DNA of 64,000 nucleotides from Haloplanus natans DSM 17983 (GTDB lineage: Archaea; Halobacteriota; Halobacteria; Halobacteriales; Haloferacaceae). The DNA is taken from NCBI RefSeq assembly GCF_000427685.1, contig NZ_KE386573.1, forward strand, positions 868,001 to 932,000. Direction: 5' to 3'. Positions 53,798-62,055 of the stretch are shown in pieces. Made by a program: the position numbers and the translations under genes. Position 1 is the stretch's first letter. Every line of letters starts with the position of its first letter. The notes beneath the pieces are model-generated. The model saw only the letters and a program-made list of their open reading frames with translations, did not search any database and was not told the origin of the DNA.

Positions 53798-55801
53798 ATG
53801 TCAAACGATTTCGAACTGTCGCGGCGGAAGGCACTCGCCGCACTCGGTAGCATCGGCGTGGCGTCTGCTGGAGCGGGGCTCGGTACGTCCGCGTACTTCA
53901 GCGATCAAGAGACGTTCCAGAACAACTCGCTGACGGCCGGTGAACTGGACCTCAAGGTCGACTGGGAGGAGCACTACTCCGACTGGTCGGCGGATGAAAA
54001 TACTGATCGGACCGAGGAGGATGGTGGTGAACTCGGTGAAACTAATTCCAGTGAATTCGATGTTCTGATGGAGGAACCGACGAATCCCGACGGATATCGC
54101 GCATTCCCACCCGGTGCATCGGAGCCGCTAATCTGGGTCCCTGACCAGTACGTGGACGATTTCATGGACAACACGTCCATCGAAGGGTTCCCCGATTCCG
54201 ATAATAACGGGATTACCGACTTCCCGATCGAAGAGACAAACGGCCGAGGTCCGTGTGAGTACTTGGCCGACGTGGGTGGCGACGACCAAGGACTCGATCC
54301 GGACAGCGATCCCCTGGGCCGAACCGACAACGACGACACGCGTCTCGACGACGACTCTCCGGCGCCACTGATCAATCTTCAGGACGTGAAGCCCGGTGAC
54401 TTCGGCGAGATCACGTTCAGCACGCATCTCTGTGACAACGACGGCTACCTGTGGATGAACATGCCGGACGGCTTAGATGCGAGCGAAAGCGGTGTTACCG
54501 AACCGGAGGGTGACGACCCTGACGAAGACGCACCGGAAGGGGACACCGTCGAACTCGTTGACGATATCCAGACGGTGATCTGGTACGACAACAACTGTGA
54601 CAACCTGATCACCTGTGACGATCCGATCGATATCATGGCGGTGGCGGACACCTCCGGAAGTATAGGTGGTTCGCTGAGCAATAGCAACACCGAGGAGGAG
54701 ATCGACCTCATCCGTGATGGTGCAAATACGTTCGTGGACGAGTTGGCTTCGAGTCCGAACGCGGATCAGATCAGAGCCGGTCTCTTGACATTCAACGGTC
54801 CGGGTGACGCCGGTGGCAATAGTGGTGCACCGAGAACGTTCAACCGGCCAGCGCTGCGAGCCGGCCTCGGACCCCTCAGTCAGTTCGATACGGATGGCGA
54901 CGGTAATGCGAACGCCGGAGAGTTCCTCCCTGACACCGGGAACGGCAACACACCAACCCCCCACGCGCTGGATCTTGCGAAACAAGTCCTTGACGATCAG
55001 GGCCGAAACAATGCACGCCAAGTCATCGTGCTCATCGCCGATGGGCTGCCGAACTACACCAGTCCAGAGTCCAGTACCACTCCGTACACTGTCACGGATG
55101 CAGAGGGCAGTCCGCTCTCCGGAAGTGGTGCGACATACACCTCAAATACGCTTGCCAACTATCCGTACGACGGTCTCGGCGGTGATGGGATCTCTTCGAG
55201 TGACGAGCAAGAAGAGACTGCACTCGCTGCGGAAAACGTCCAGCAGGCAGGTATCCCGATCATCGTAGCGGGGATCAGCCTCGATCAGGCCTCCTCGAAC
55301 GCCGACGACTTCCTGCGCGACGTGGTTGCGGGTGACGACGGCGACCGGACCAACTCTCAGATGAATCAGGGATTCTTCTTCAACGCTGCGTTTAATCCCG
55401 GTCCTGGCGAGGACAGCGTTACCGATGTCGCCGACGCAATCGCTCAAGCCCTCGTCGGTGGGGATGAAGGCGTGTGCGACGAAACGATCTTCAGTGGAAC
55501 GCTCAAAGAGGCCGAAGAGGCTCTTACCGCGAACGATGGTCGTGGTATCCCGCTTGATGCCGATCGAGATACGCCGTTCGACGAACTCAACGATCCCGAG
55601 GACTCCGAGATGCGAGAGTGTTTCTCGTCGGCATACACTGCCTGCTTTGGCTTCTCGTGGTGGCTACCAGCCGACCACGGCAACGAGGTCCAGTCCGATT
55701 CCGTCTCGTTTGATATCGGCTTCTACACCGAGCAGTGCCGCCACAACGACGGCAGCGGCATGAACAACGCCGAAGTTCGTCCGGAAGAGACGGACGCCTA
55801 A
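53798..55801 (+). CDS. TasA-like surface protein with an inserted von Willebrand A domain
   Basis: 667 residues from ATG 53798. The signal region (SRRKALAALGSIGVASAGAG and SAYFSDQETFQNNSLTAGEL) and first 268 residues match the preceding paralogue, including DVKPGDFGEITFSTHLCDND. Residues about 270-560 are a vWA domain with MIDAS motif DTSGS (284-288), IVLIADGLPNY and PIIVAGISLD. The TasA-like fold resumes at about 561 (IFSGTLKEAEEAL) and ends with FSWWLPADHGNEVQSDSVSF and FYTEQCRHNDGSGMNN. The vWA domain is therefore inserted in a loop. It probably mediates metal-dependent adhesion outside the cell. Confidence 0.88.
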   Translation: MSNDFELSRRKALAALGSIGVASAGAGLGTSAYFSDQETFQNNSLTAGELDLKVDWEEHYSDWSADENTDRTEEDGGELGETNSSEFDVLMEEPTNPDGYRAFPPGASEPLIWVPDQYVDDFMDNTSIEGFPDSDNNGITDFPIEETNGRGPCEYLADVGGDDQGLDPDSDPLGRTDNDDTRLDDDSPAPLINLQDVKPGDFGEITFSTHLCDNDGYLWMNMPDGLDASESGVTEPEGDDPDEDAPEGDTVELVDDIQTVIWYDNNCDNLITCDDPIDIMAVADTSGSIGGSLSNSNTEEEIDLIRDGANTFVDELASSPNADQIRAGLLTFNGPGDAGGNSGAPRTFNRPALRAGLGPLSQFDTDGDGNANAGEFLPDTGNGNTPTPHALDLAKQVLDDQGRNNARQVIVLIADGLPNYTSPESSTTPYTVTDAEGSPLSGSGATYTSNTLANYPYDGLGGDGISSSDEQEETALAAENVQQAGIPIIVAGISLDQASSNADDFLRDVVAGDDGDRTNSQMNQGFFFNAAFNPGPGEDSVTDVADAIAQALVGGDEGVCDETIFSGTLKEAEEALTANDGRGIPLDADRDTPFDELNDPEDSEMRECFSSAYTACFGFSWWLPADHGNEVQSDSVSFDIGFYTEQCRHNDGSGMNNAEVRPEETDA

Positions 55802-55859
55802 CGCCACCACCTCGCTCCCCATCTCACCCGCACTGGTCGTCTCGGGGATCCACCCCGAA

Positions 55860-55878
55860 CGGCGGTTCGATTCCGCCG
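55860..55878 (+). promoter_or_regulatory. tRNA T-arm-like leader hairpin, copy 3
   Basis: CGGCGG-TTCGATT-CCGCCG with one loop change from copies 1 and 2, followed by GCGGGC. Here the second hairpin (CGGGG/CCCCG, 55843-55857) is upstream of it. It ends 10 nt before ATG 55889. Confidence 0.7.
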
Positions 55879-55888
55879 GCGGGCCTTG

Positions 55889-56710
55889 ATGCCGCTCGAT
55901 TCGCTCACTCGACGGCGGATTCTCGCCGCGGTCGGGAGCGCCGGCGCTCTCTACCTCGGTATGGACAGAGCGGCGGCGACACTCGGATACGGAACGGTCG
56001 ACATGAACCAGCGAACGGTGAACGGGACGTACGCACAGACCCAGGGGTTCGCCGACGAGAATCCGCCACCGCGGATCGGGCTCACGTGGCGCGAAATCGT
56101 AAACGGGACCGTGCAGGAAGACACGGGACTCACGAGCACGACGGACGGCGAGGCCGGCAGCGTCGGCCTGATCGTCGACGAGGCGGTCGTGCCCGGCGAC
56201 TCGGGGTCCGTGACCATGCGGGCGCGGTTGCTCAGCGGGGCGGACGTCGACGCCGCGAACACGGCGAACGCGGAACTGTACCTGCTCGCCCACATCTCCG
56301 ACACGGCGGAAAACGGGATCAACGAACCGGAACGGGACGCAGGGGACACCGCGGATACCGACGGCCTGCCCGGGGATCTGGCCGAACACGTCCGAATGGC
56401 CGTCTGGGTGGACGAAAGTATCCTCACCGGCGACGGCAACGGCGAACTCGAGGACCTCCCGATCATCGGCGATACGCCTATTGCGGAGGGTTCGCTCGCA
56501 CAGGTCGCCACGGCGTCCGATCTGGCCGGCGACGCACGCGGTAACACGGGTGGCTACCGAATTTCGGTCGGCGGCGACACGTGTCTCTCCCCGGGCGACG
56601 AGGTGTACGTCTCGTTCGAATGGGAGATTCCGGAGAGTGTCGGCAACGTCATTCAAGGGGATTCGGCCACGTTCCAGGTCGGCTTCGATCCTCGGCCGTG
56701 TCCGGAGTGA
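55889..56710 (+). CDS. Secreted TasA/SipW-cargo-like protein
   Basis: 273 residues from ATG 55889; TTG 55886 in frame is less likely. The N terminus TRRRILAAVGSAGALYLG is a Tat/SipW-type signal. The mature protein is acidic, with VPGDSGSVTMRARLLSG, AELYLLAHISDTAENGINEP and YVSFEWEIPESVGNVIQGDS, parallel to the last strands of the two TasA-like proteins. It is more diverged from them than they are from each other. Its leader carries the same T-arm-like hairpin, supporting co-regulation. Confidence 0.8.
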   Translation: MPLDSLTRRRILAAVGSAGALYLGMDRAAATLGYGTVDMNQRTVNGTYAQTQGFADENPPPRIGLTWREIVNGTVQEDTGLTSTTDGEAGSVGLIVDEAVVPGDSGSVTMRARLLSGADVDAANTANAELYLLAHISDTAENGINEPERDAGDTADTDGLPGDLAEHVRMAVWVDESILTGDGNGELEDLPIIGDTPIAEGSLAQVATASDLAGDARGNTGGYRISVGGDTCLSPGDEVYVSFEWEIPESVGNVIQGDSATFQVGFDPRPCPE

Positions 56711-57032
56711 TTCCCGTGTCGAACCCTTCTGTTAACGTCCCATTACCGGGGCATTTGCACCCGAACCAAACCGGCGGTGTCGTGCGATTTGTCCCTGTTG
56801 ATCTCGACAAAACCCCTATCCGGACGGGCTCCCCGTCAACCCCCCTTCAGGCTCCGCTTACCTCTTCCGGAGTCGTATCAAAGCGGCGGATAACTAAGAC
56901 CAATACAGGAGTCGATAGTGATGATGGACACAACGGGGGCGATCGACGGGTGGTCGAGTCACATCGGGGGGCAGCCGTGACGCTCGTGTGTCGGCGTCGG
57001 TACGGCGCCTGCGCAACTGGAGGGAGTCACAC
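56711..57032 (+). promoter_or_regulatory. Intergenic region before the signal peptidase operon
   Basis: About 320 bp. No gene is seen. It includes C-rich tracts, a TATA-like GGATAACTAAG near 56888 and the ribosome site GAGGGAG (57020-57026), 7-8 nt before ATG 57033. No T-arm-like hairpin is present here. Confidence 0.45.
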
Positions 57033-58220
57033 ATGGACCTGATGAACGACCGGAACGTTCCGCGGCTGGCAGTGAACGTGCTGGTAGTGCTCGTGCTGGC
57101 GGCCGTCGTCGTTCCCTTCGTCGTGTACGCAGTGCCGGGTGTCGTCGGCGCGGACCACGGGCTCGTCGTCCTCTCCGGCAGCATGGAACCGAAGATGAGT
57201 CCGGGCGACGCGGTCATCGTCCGGGAAGTGCCGGCGTCGGAGATTCAGGAACGGGATATCATCACGTTCCAGCGAGCCGGCAGCGAGACGCCGACGACGC
57301 ACCGCGTGATCGAGAAACGGCAGACAGAAAACGGCGTCGAGTACGTCACGAAAGGCGACGCGAACGAGGAGCGGGACCGCGGAACGGTTCCCCAGAGCCG
57401 CGTAATCGGCGAGGTAATCTTCGTGATTCCGTTCATCGGCCACGTGGTTCAGTTCGCCAACACGCAGCTCGGCTTCTTGACGCTCGTACTCACGCCGATG
57501 GCGCTGTTCGTGCTCTCGGAGCTCTGGGAACTGGCGAAGTCGGTCCGAGAGCCCGACGCGTCGAAGGACGAAGCGACCGATGACCCCGCCGTTCCGGCCG
57601 ACGCGGCCGCGGAATCCGGGTCGGTGGATACCGGTGTCGACGCCGACGCTGGAACCGACACTGACACCGACGGCGACGATAGTGGGTTCACCCTCACCCG
57701 TTCGAGCCTGCAGTTGATCGTCCTCCTCCTCGGACTGTACGTCCCGTACAGCGGATACGTAGCGTGGACGACGCGTGAAGCGTGGTCGATCGGCGCCGCG
57801 ACGGCCACCGGGATCGCGTTCCTGTTCGGTGTCGTCCTCTATCTCGCCAGTCGTGGCGCCGGCGGTGGATCGACATCGACGACGAGTCGATCGGTCGACG
57901 GCGTCGTCAGACGCGGCGAGCTACCGGCACAGATCGGCGAGCGGACGACGATCCCGCTCGAGTCGGTCGAATCACTGGTTCAGATGGCGCTCGACCGCGA
58001 CGACTGGGTCATCTACGACGACGACGAGGACACGTACTACATGACTCGGGACGACGCCCTGTACCTACACCGTGCGTCGCCGGAGACCGACGGCGGGACC
58101 GCGTTCGACGGCGGGACATCGGAGGTCGATAGCGTGAGCGCCGACGGGGCGTCGAGCGAATCGGCGCCCGGAGACCGATCCGAGAGCGACGATACGAAGA
58201 CGGGCGGTGGCGACGTGTGA
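57033..58220 (+). CDS. SipW-type signal peptidase I with long C-terminal extension
   Basis: 395 residues from ATG 57033. One helix (VLVVLVLAAVVVPFVVYAV) is followed by the catalytic Ser50 in LSGSMEPKMSPGD. His90 in TTHRVIEK replaces the bacterial Lys, as in ER/archaeal-type enzymes. KGDANEERD holds the conserved Asp. After two further helices comes an acidic linker and two more helices, then a soluble tail of about 120 residues (ERTTIPLESVESLVQMALDR). This extension exceeds the usual SipW length (about 190-240). It heads an operon of overlapping genes and likely cleaves the neighbouring cargo proteins. Confidence 0.88.
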   Translation: MDLMNDRNVPRLAVNVLVVLVLAAVVVPFVVYAVPGVVGADHGLVVLSGSMEPKMSPGDAVIVREVPASEIQERDIITFQRAGSETPTTHRVIEKRQTENGVEYVTKGDANEERDRGTVPQSRVIGEVIFVIPFIGHVVQFANTQLGFLTLVLTPMALFVLSELWELAKSVREPDASKDEATDDPAVPADAAAESGSVDTGVDADAGTDTDTDGDDSGFTLTRSSLQLIVLLLGLYVPYSGYVAWTTREAWSIGAATATGIAFLFGVVLYLASRGAGGGSTSTTSRSVDGVVRRGELPAQIGERTTIPLESVESLVQMALDRDDWVIYDDDEDTYYMTRDDALYLHRASPETDGGTAFDGGTSEVDSVSADGASSESAPGDRSESDDTKTGGGDV

Positions 58221-59296
58221 GCGACCGCCGCCCCCTGTCGCGCCGAAAGCTCCTCTTGGCGGTGGCTACCACCGGGGCTGCGGCGTCGACGGGGAGCGGT
58301 GCGGCGGCGATGTTCCACGATTCGGAGACGACCACGTCGGCGGTGACAGCGGGGACACTGGATCTCGAACTCGGGCCGTGGACGAGCGATGGCGCAGGTC
58401 CGAGTCCGTTCGAAGACGGTACGGTCTCGAACGGTGACAGCGGTCGGGAACGGCGTGAACTTTCGATTTCCGATAACCCCGGATATCTCTGGTTCCGGAC
58501 GGCGTGCGCTTGCGATCCGGTTACTCCGGTCGAAGAAGCGCTGTTCCTCCGATTCGGAGTCGACGAAGATGGCGACGGCACCGTCGATCGGTGGCTCACT
58601 GACGACCACCTGTCGCTCCGTGAGAGTCGCGAGCGGTTCGGAGACGGTGTCAGCATCGGTGAACTTCCCACGACGACGACGTGGCAGTTCGTCGTGGACT
58701 GGAAAGTCGATGTCGAGGAGAACATTACCGACGAAACCACCGTCGAGTTCGACTTCGTGTTCTACGCCACGCAGTCGCGCCACGTGATGAACGCGGACTC
58801 CGTCGCGCCCGACTGGGAGTGTGACTGCGACGGGACCGGCGGTGGCGAAGGGGGTAGCGAGTCGCTTCCGGGCATCAGTTGGGTTGCCTTCTGTGCGTCC
58901 GAACCGTTCTCGAAAAACGACCTCGAATTCTCCCGGAGTGAGGACGAACGGACGCTCACGCTCACGAGCGTTCCGGATGCAGTCGACACTATCGCGCTCA
59001 AATACGGGCCGTATCTGGACGTGTTCACCGACCTCCCACAGTCGACTCTCACGGTCGGGACTGGCGGGATGTACGAAAAACAGGGTACCCAGTACCCGGG
59101 AACCAACCCCACGCGCTCCAACGGCGTTCCGTGTCCGGAGTCGTACGGCTGCAAATACGAATTCGAGGAGGAGATGTGGGAGTGCAAGAACAACCTGACG
59201 GACGACGGAACCAGCGGGAACAACGACGTGGTCGACTCCATGGGCAGCCACCCCTCGCTCCGCTCCGTGGCCCACTCGGCGGGGGGTGAGGACTGA
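58217..59296 (+). CDS. Secreted SipW-cargo protein
   Basis: 359 residues from GTG 58217, overlapping the signal peptidase stop (GTGA). The signal LSRRKLLLAVATTGAAASTG is followed by AMFHDSETTTSAVTAGTLDL, the SipW-cargo pattern. Beta-rich segments include DNPGYLWFRTACACDPV and TTTTWQFVVDWKVDVEE. The C-terminal part (from about 225) is a separate domain with several cysteines (CASEPF, CPESYGCKYEFEEEMWECKN). It probably forms part of a surface fibre or matrix. Confidence 0.82.
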   Translation: MSDRRPLSRRKLLLAVATTGAAASTGSGAAAMFHDSETTTSAVTAGTLDLELGPWTSDGAGPSPFEDGTVSNGDSGRERRELSISDNPGYLWFRTACACDPVTPVEEALFLRFGVDEDGDGTVDRWLTDDHLSLRESRERFGDGVSIGELPTTTTWQFVVDWKVDVEENITDETTVEFDFVFYATQSRHVMNADSVAPDWECDCDGTGGGEGGSESLPGISWVAFCASEPFSKNDLEFSRSEDERTLTLTSVPDAVDTIALKYGPYLDVFTDLPQSTLTVGTGGMYEKQGTQYPGTNPTRSNGVPCPESYGCKYEFEEEMWECKNNLTDDGTSGNNDVVDSMGSHPSLRSVAHSAGGED

Positions 59297-61009
59297 ATGT
59301 CGTCCGACGACTTCGACTTCGACTTCGACTGGACTTCCGTTGCGACGCTGGTCGCCGCGTTCGTCGTCATCGCCGCGGCTTCCGGCGGTGCGACGTACAC
59401 GTCCCTCTCCGATACGGAACAGTCACCGGGGAACATAACGGTCGAACCGTCGTTCACCCTCGGGACGTATCAGGTGACCCCGATATCCTGCAGTGAGGCC
59501 AAGTCGGCGAAAGCGACGGGCGTGACTCCTAATCCCGCCAAGCAGGAGCCGGTCAAGACCTTCGATGTCGAGGGTGAAGGGAAGTGTGCACAGATTTCGT
59601 TCTGGCTCGCACCGTTCTGGTTCGGAGATGCGGATCCCCAGAATTCCACCGTTGGCCACTACGTTCGCGGCGAGTGGGTGTGGCTGGAGACGAGCGTCGG
59701 TATGGAGACCGACGGTACGGTCAGAATCGACACCGTGACCACGAACGGATACAGCCCGTTCGCGGTGTTCGTGTCCAACGGGACACAGCCGAAACCGACA
59801 CAGGTCGCCGGGAACGTCACGCCAGCGAACGCCACGTCTGCAAACGAGACGACGCAGAACGGAACGGCTCCGGCATCCGGCGCACAATCGTCGGCAGGGC
59901 AGACGGAGAACGGAAGCACCACCGTCAACGGCGCGAACTTGAACAGCACTCAGTCGGGAAGTGGCTCCCAGACCGGCACTGGTTCGGCGACCGAGTCTGA
60001 CCCGTCCGAAACTTCGGGTGGTGGCAGTCGTGACGACGGGAGTAGCGACGGCGGCGAGACGAAGAATGGTGGGACGAAGGAGAGCGGCGAGACGAAAGAT
60101 GGCCAGACGAAGAACGGTGAGGGCGGCGAGACGAAGAAGAGCGGCGAGACGAAGAAGAGCGGCGAGACGAAGGAGAGCGGCGAGACGAAGAAGAGCGGTG
60201 GCCAGACGAAGGATGGCCAGACGAAGAACGGTGGGACGGACGACGGCGAGAGCAGCGAGACGAAGAGCGGTGAGGGTGGCGAGACGAAGGACGGTGAGAC
60301 GAAGGAGAGCGGTGGGACGAAGGACGGTGAGACGAAGGAGAGCGGTGGGACGAAGGACGGTGAGACGAAGGAGAGCGGTGGGACGAAGGATGGCGAGACG
60401 AAGGAGAGCGGTGGGACGAAGGACGGTGAGACGAAGGAGAGCGGTGGGACGAAGGATGGCGAGACGAAGGAGAGCGGTGGGACGGACGACGGCGAGAGCA
60501 GCGAGACGAAGAGCGGTGAGGGTGGCAAGACGAAGGACGGTGAGACGAAGGAGAGCGGTGGGACGGACGACGGCGAGAGCAGCGAGACGAAGAGCGGTGA
60601 GGGCGGCGAGACGAAGGATGGCCAGACGAAAGAGAGCGGTGGTGAGACGAAGAACGGTGGGACGGACGGCGGTGAGGACGGCGAGACGGAGACCGGCGGC
60701 GAGACCGAGACCGGTAATGGCGGCGAGACCGAGACCGGTAATGGCGGCGAGACGGACGGCGGCGATGGTGGAGAAACCGATGGTGGTGACGCCGACGGCG
60801 GAGAGACCGATGACGGCGGCGACGGTGGAGAAACCGATGGTGGTGACGCCGACGGCGGAGAGACCGATGACGGCGGCGACGGTGGCGAGACGGACGGCGG
60901 CGATGGTGGCGAGACGGACGGCGGCGATGGTGGCGACGCAGACGATGGCGGAGAGACCAACAACGCCGACGATGGCGACGAGACCTCGGACAGTAACACG
61001 GAACAATGA
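59297..61009 (+). CDS. Secreted protein with long ETK/GGE repeat stalk
   Basis: 570 residues from ATG 59297. A hydrophobic N-terminal helix (VATLVAAFVVIAAASGGATY) acts as signal or anchor. Residues about 40-165 form a small folded domain (CSEAKSAKATGVTPNP, YSPFAVFVSNGT). Then come a Thr/Asn/Ser-rich stretch with many NxT/S sites, about 210 residues of GGTKDGETKES-type repeats, and an acidic GGETDGGD tail. The stop overlaps the next gene (ATGA). It is probably an extended, hydrophilic surface stalk or matrix polymer. Confidence 0.8.
   Translation: MSSDDFDFDFDWTSVATLVAAFVVIAAASGGATYTSLSDTEQSPGNITVEPSFTLGTYQVTPISCSEAKSAKATGVTPNPAKQEPVKTFDVEGEGKCAQISFWLAPFWFGDADPQNSTVGHYVRGEWVWLETSVGMETDGTVRIDTVTTNGYSPFAVFVSNGTQPKPTQVAGNVTPANATSANETTQNGTAPASGAQSSAGQTENGSTTVNGANLNSTQSGSGSQTGTGSATESDPSETSGGGSRDDGSSDGGETKNGGTKESGETKDGQTKNGEGGETKKSGETKKSGETKESGETKKSGGQTKDGQTKNGGTDDGESSETKSGEGGETKDGETKESGGTKDGETKESGGTKDGETKESGGTKDGETKESGGTKDGETKESGGTKDGETKESGGTDDGESSETKSGEGGKTKDGETKESGGTDDGESSETKSGEGGETKDGQTKESGGETKNGGTDGGEDGETETGGETETGNGGETETGNGGETDGGDGGETDGGDADGGETDDGGDGGETDGGDADGGETDDGGDGGETDGGDGGETDGGDGGDADDGGETNNADDGDETSDSNTEQ
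60037..60680 (+). repeat. Tandem coding repeats, 33-bp unit (GGTKDGETKES)
   Basis: The unit is repeated about six times without interruption near 60290-60483, with degenerate units on both sides. A separate 57-bp unit encoding GGETDGGDADGGETDDGGD is repeated twice near 60770-60884. Such arrays change length by slippage or recombination. Confidence 0.8.
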
Positions 61010-61224
61010 CTCCTAGCGGCGTCGAACTATCACGGGTCGTCCGCCGATTCCGCCGGGCAGTCAGCGACCCATCCGAACATCGGTGGCTCCGTCCCGTCGT
61101 CGCGACCGGATCGTGGCTCCTCAGGCTCCCCGGAATGCGTCCACACGCGCCGAAACGGAACGTAATCTTGGGGCTCCTCTATCTCTACGGGCTGCTCGTT
61201 CTGGCGTCGGTCGGTGCCGTCTGA
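61006..61224 (+). CDS. Small membrane protein of the SipW operon
   Basis: 72 residues from ATG 61006, overlapping the preceding stop by 4 bp. The N terminus is basic (SRVVRRFRRAVSDPSEHRWL). One hydrophobic helix ends the protein (VILGLLYLYGLLVLASVGAV). No family is recognised. The overlap argues that it is a real gene of the operon and may help export or assembly of the secreted products. Confidence 0.7.
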   Translation: MTPSGVELSRVVRRFRRAVSDPSEHRWLRPVVATGSWLLRLPGMRPHAPKRNVILGLLYLYGLLVLASVGAV

Positions 61225-61299
61225 CTGTCGTAACGCCTAATAGTCGAACACTCTTTTTTTCGACAATGAGAGCAACACGTACGCAACGGAGGTGGGACC

Positions 61300-61995
61300 G
61301 TGGGGGTTGAAATAAAGGAGTCCGCCGTCTCCGACGCTGCCTTCGAGGACATGAAGGGGTTCGTCGCCGACTACCTCGCGGCGAGCGTCGAGAACGAGGA
61401 GGACGGCGGCCGGATGCGGTGGTACCCGTGGCACAGCGCCGAGTATCGGTTCAATCACACGCTGAACGTCGTCGACCTGGCGGTCGATATCGCCCGTCGT
61501 GAGGGGGCCGACGTCGACGTGGTTCGCGTGGCGGCGCTGTTTCACGACATCGCGAAACTCGAAGCCGAGCAGGAGCGCCACGCCGACGAGGGCGCCCGTG
61601 TCGCCCGCGAGTACCTCACGACGCGTGGCGACTACCCGGCGTCATTCGTCGATCAGGTGACCCAGTCCGTCCGCGAGCACTCCTACCAGGGGACGCTCGG
61701 GGACGTGTCGCTGGAGACACAGTGTCTCATCGAGGCCGATATCCTGGACAAGATCGGTGCCAACGGCGCCGTGTTGATGCTCCTGCGGATGGGCTACGAG
61801 TCACGAACCCACATGGACGCCGGCGAGATGATCGACCGCGTCCTCGAACGCGGGCGCGATGCCGCCCGGCGCGTACAGAGCGACGCGGCCGAGAGCGTCG
61901 CACACCAGCGGCTGAAACGGGTGAAGTGGTTCCGCGAGTGGCTCGAAGACGAAGTTCCGGGAATCGACGGGACGGACGCGGACGACGATGTCTGA
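61300..61995 (+). CDS. HD-domain phosphohydrolase
   Basis: 231 residues from GTG 61300 (protein MGVEIKESAVSD). HD-domain metal ligands are visible: His in YRFNHTLNVVDLA, HD in ALFHDIAKLEAEQ, and later ESDs (LIEADILDKIG). Family members hydrolyse nucleotides or related phosphates. It stands alone between the surface operon and gltB, and the substrate is unknown. Confidence 0.88.
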   Translation: MGVEIKESAVSDAAFEDMKGFVADYLAASVENEEDGGRMRWYPWHSAEYRFNHTLNVVDLAVDIARREGADVDVVRVAALFHDIAKLEAEQERHADEGARVAREYLTTRGDYPASFVDQVTQSVREHSYQGTLGDVSLETQCLIEADILDKIGANGAVLMLLRMGYESRTHMDAGEMIDRVLERGRDAARRVQSDAAESVAHQRLKRVKWFREWLEDEVPGIDGTDADDDV

Positions 61996-62055
61996 ATTCT
62001 TCGGTAGAAACGTTGCGCGGCGTGAACGGTGCGACGGGCCCGCCGTCCGGCCCGC

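Noticed and set aside
60037-60680. CRISPR array suggested by regular repeats
   Set aside because: The repeats are in-frame coding units without unique spacers of constant length, and no cas gene is nearby.
59950-60999. 349-codon Pro/Ser-rich frame antisense to the repeat stalk gene, and an Arg-rich frame on the same strand
   Set aside because: Both are by-products of the simple repeat. The ETK/GGE frame starts with a hydrophobic export signal, follows the operon without a gap and overlaps the next gene.
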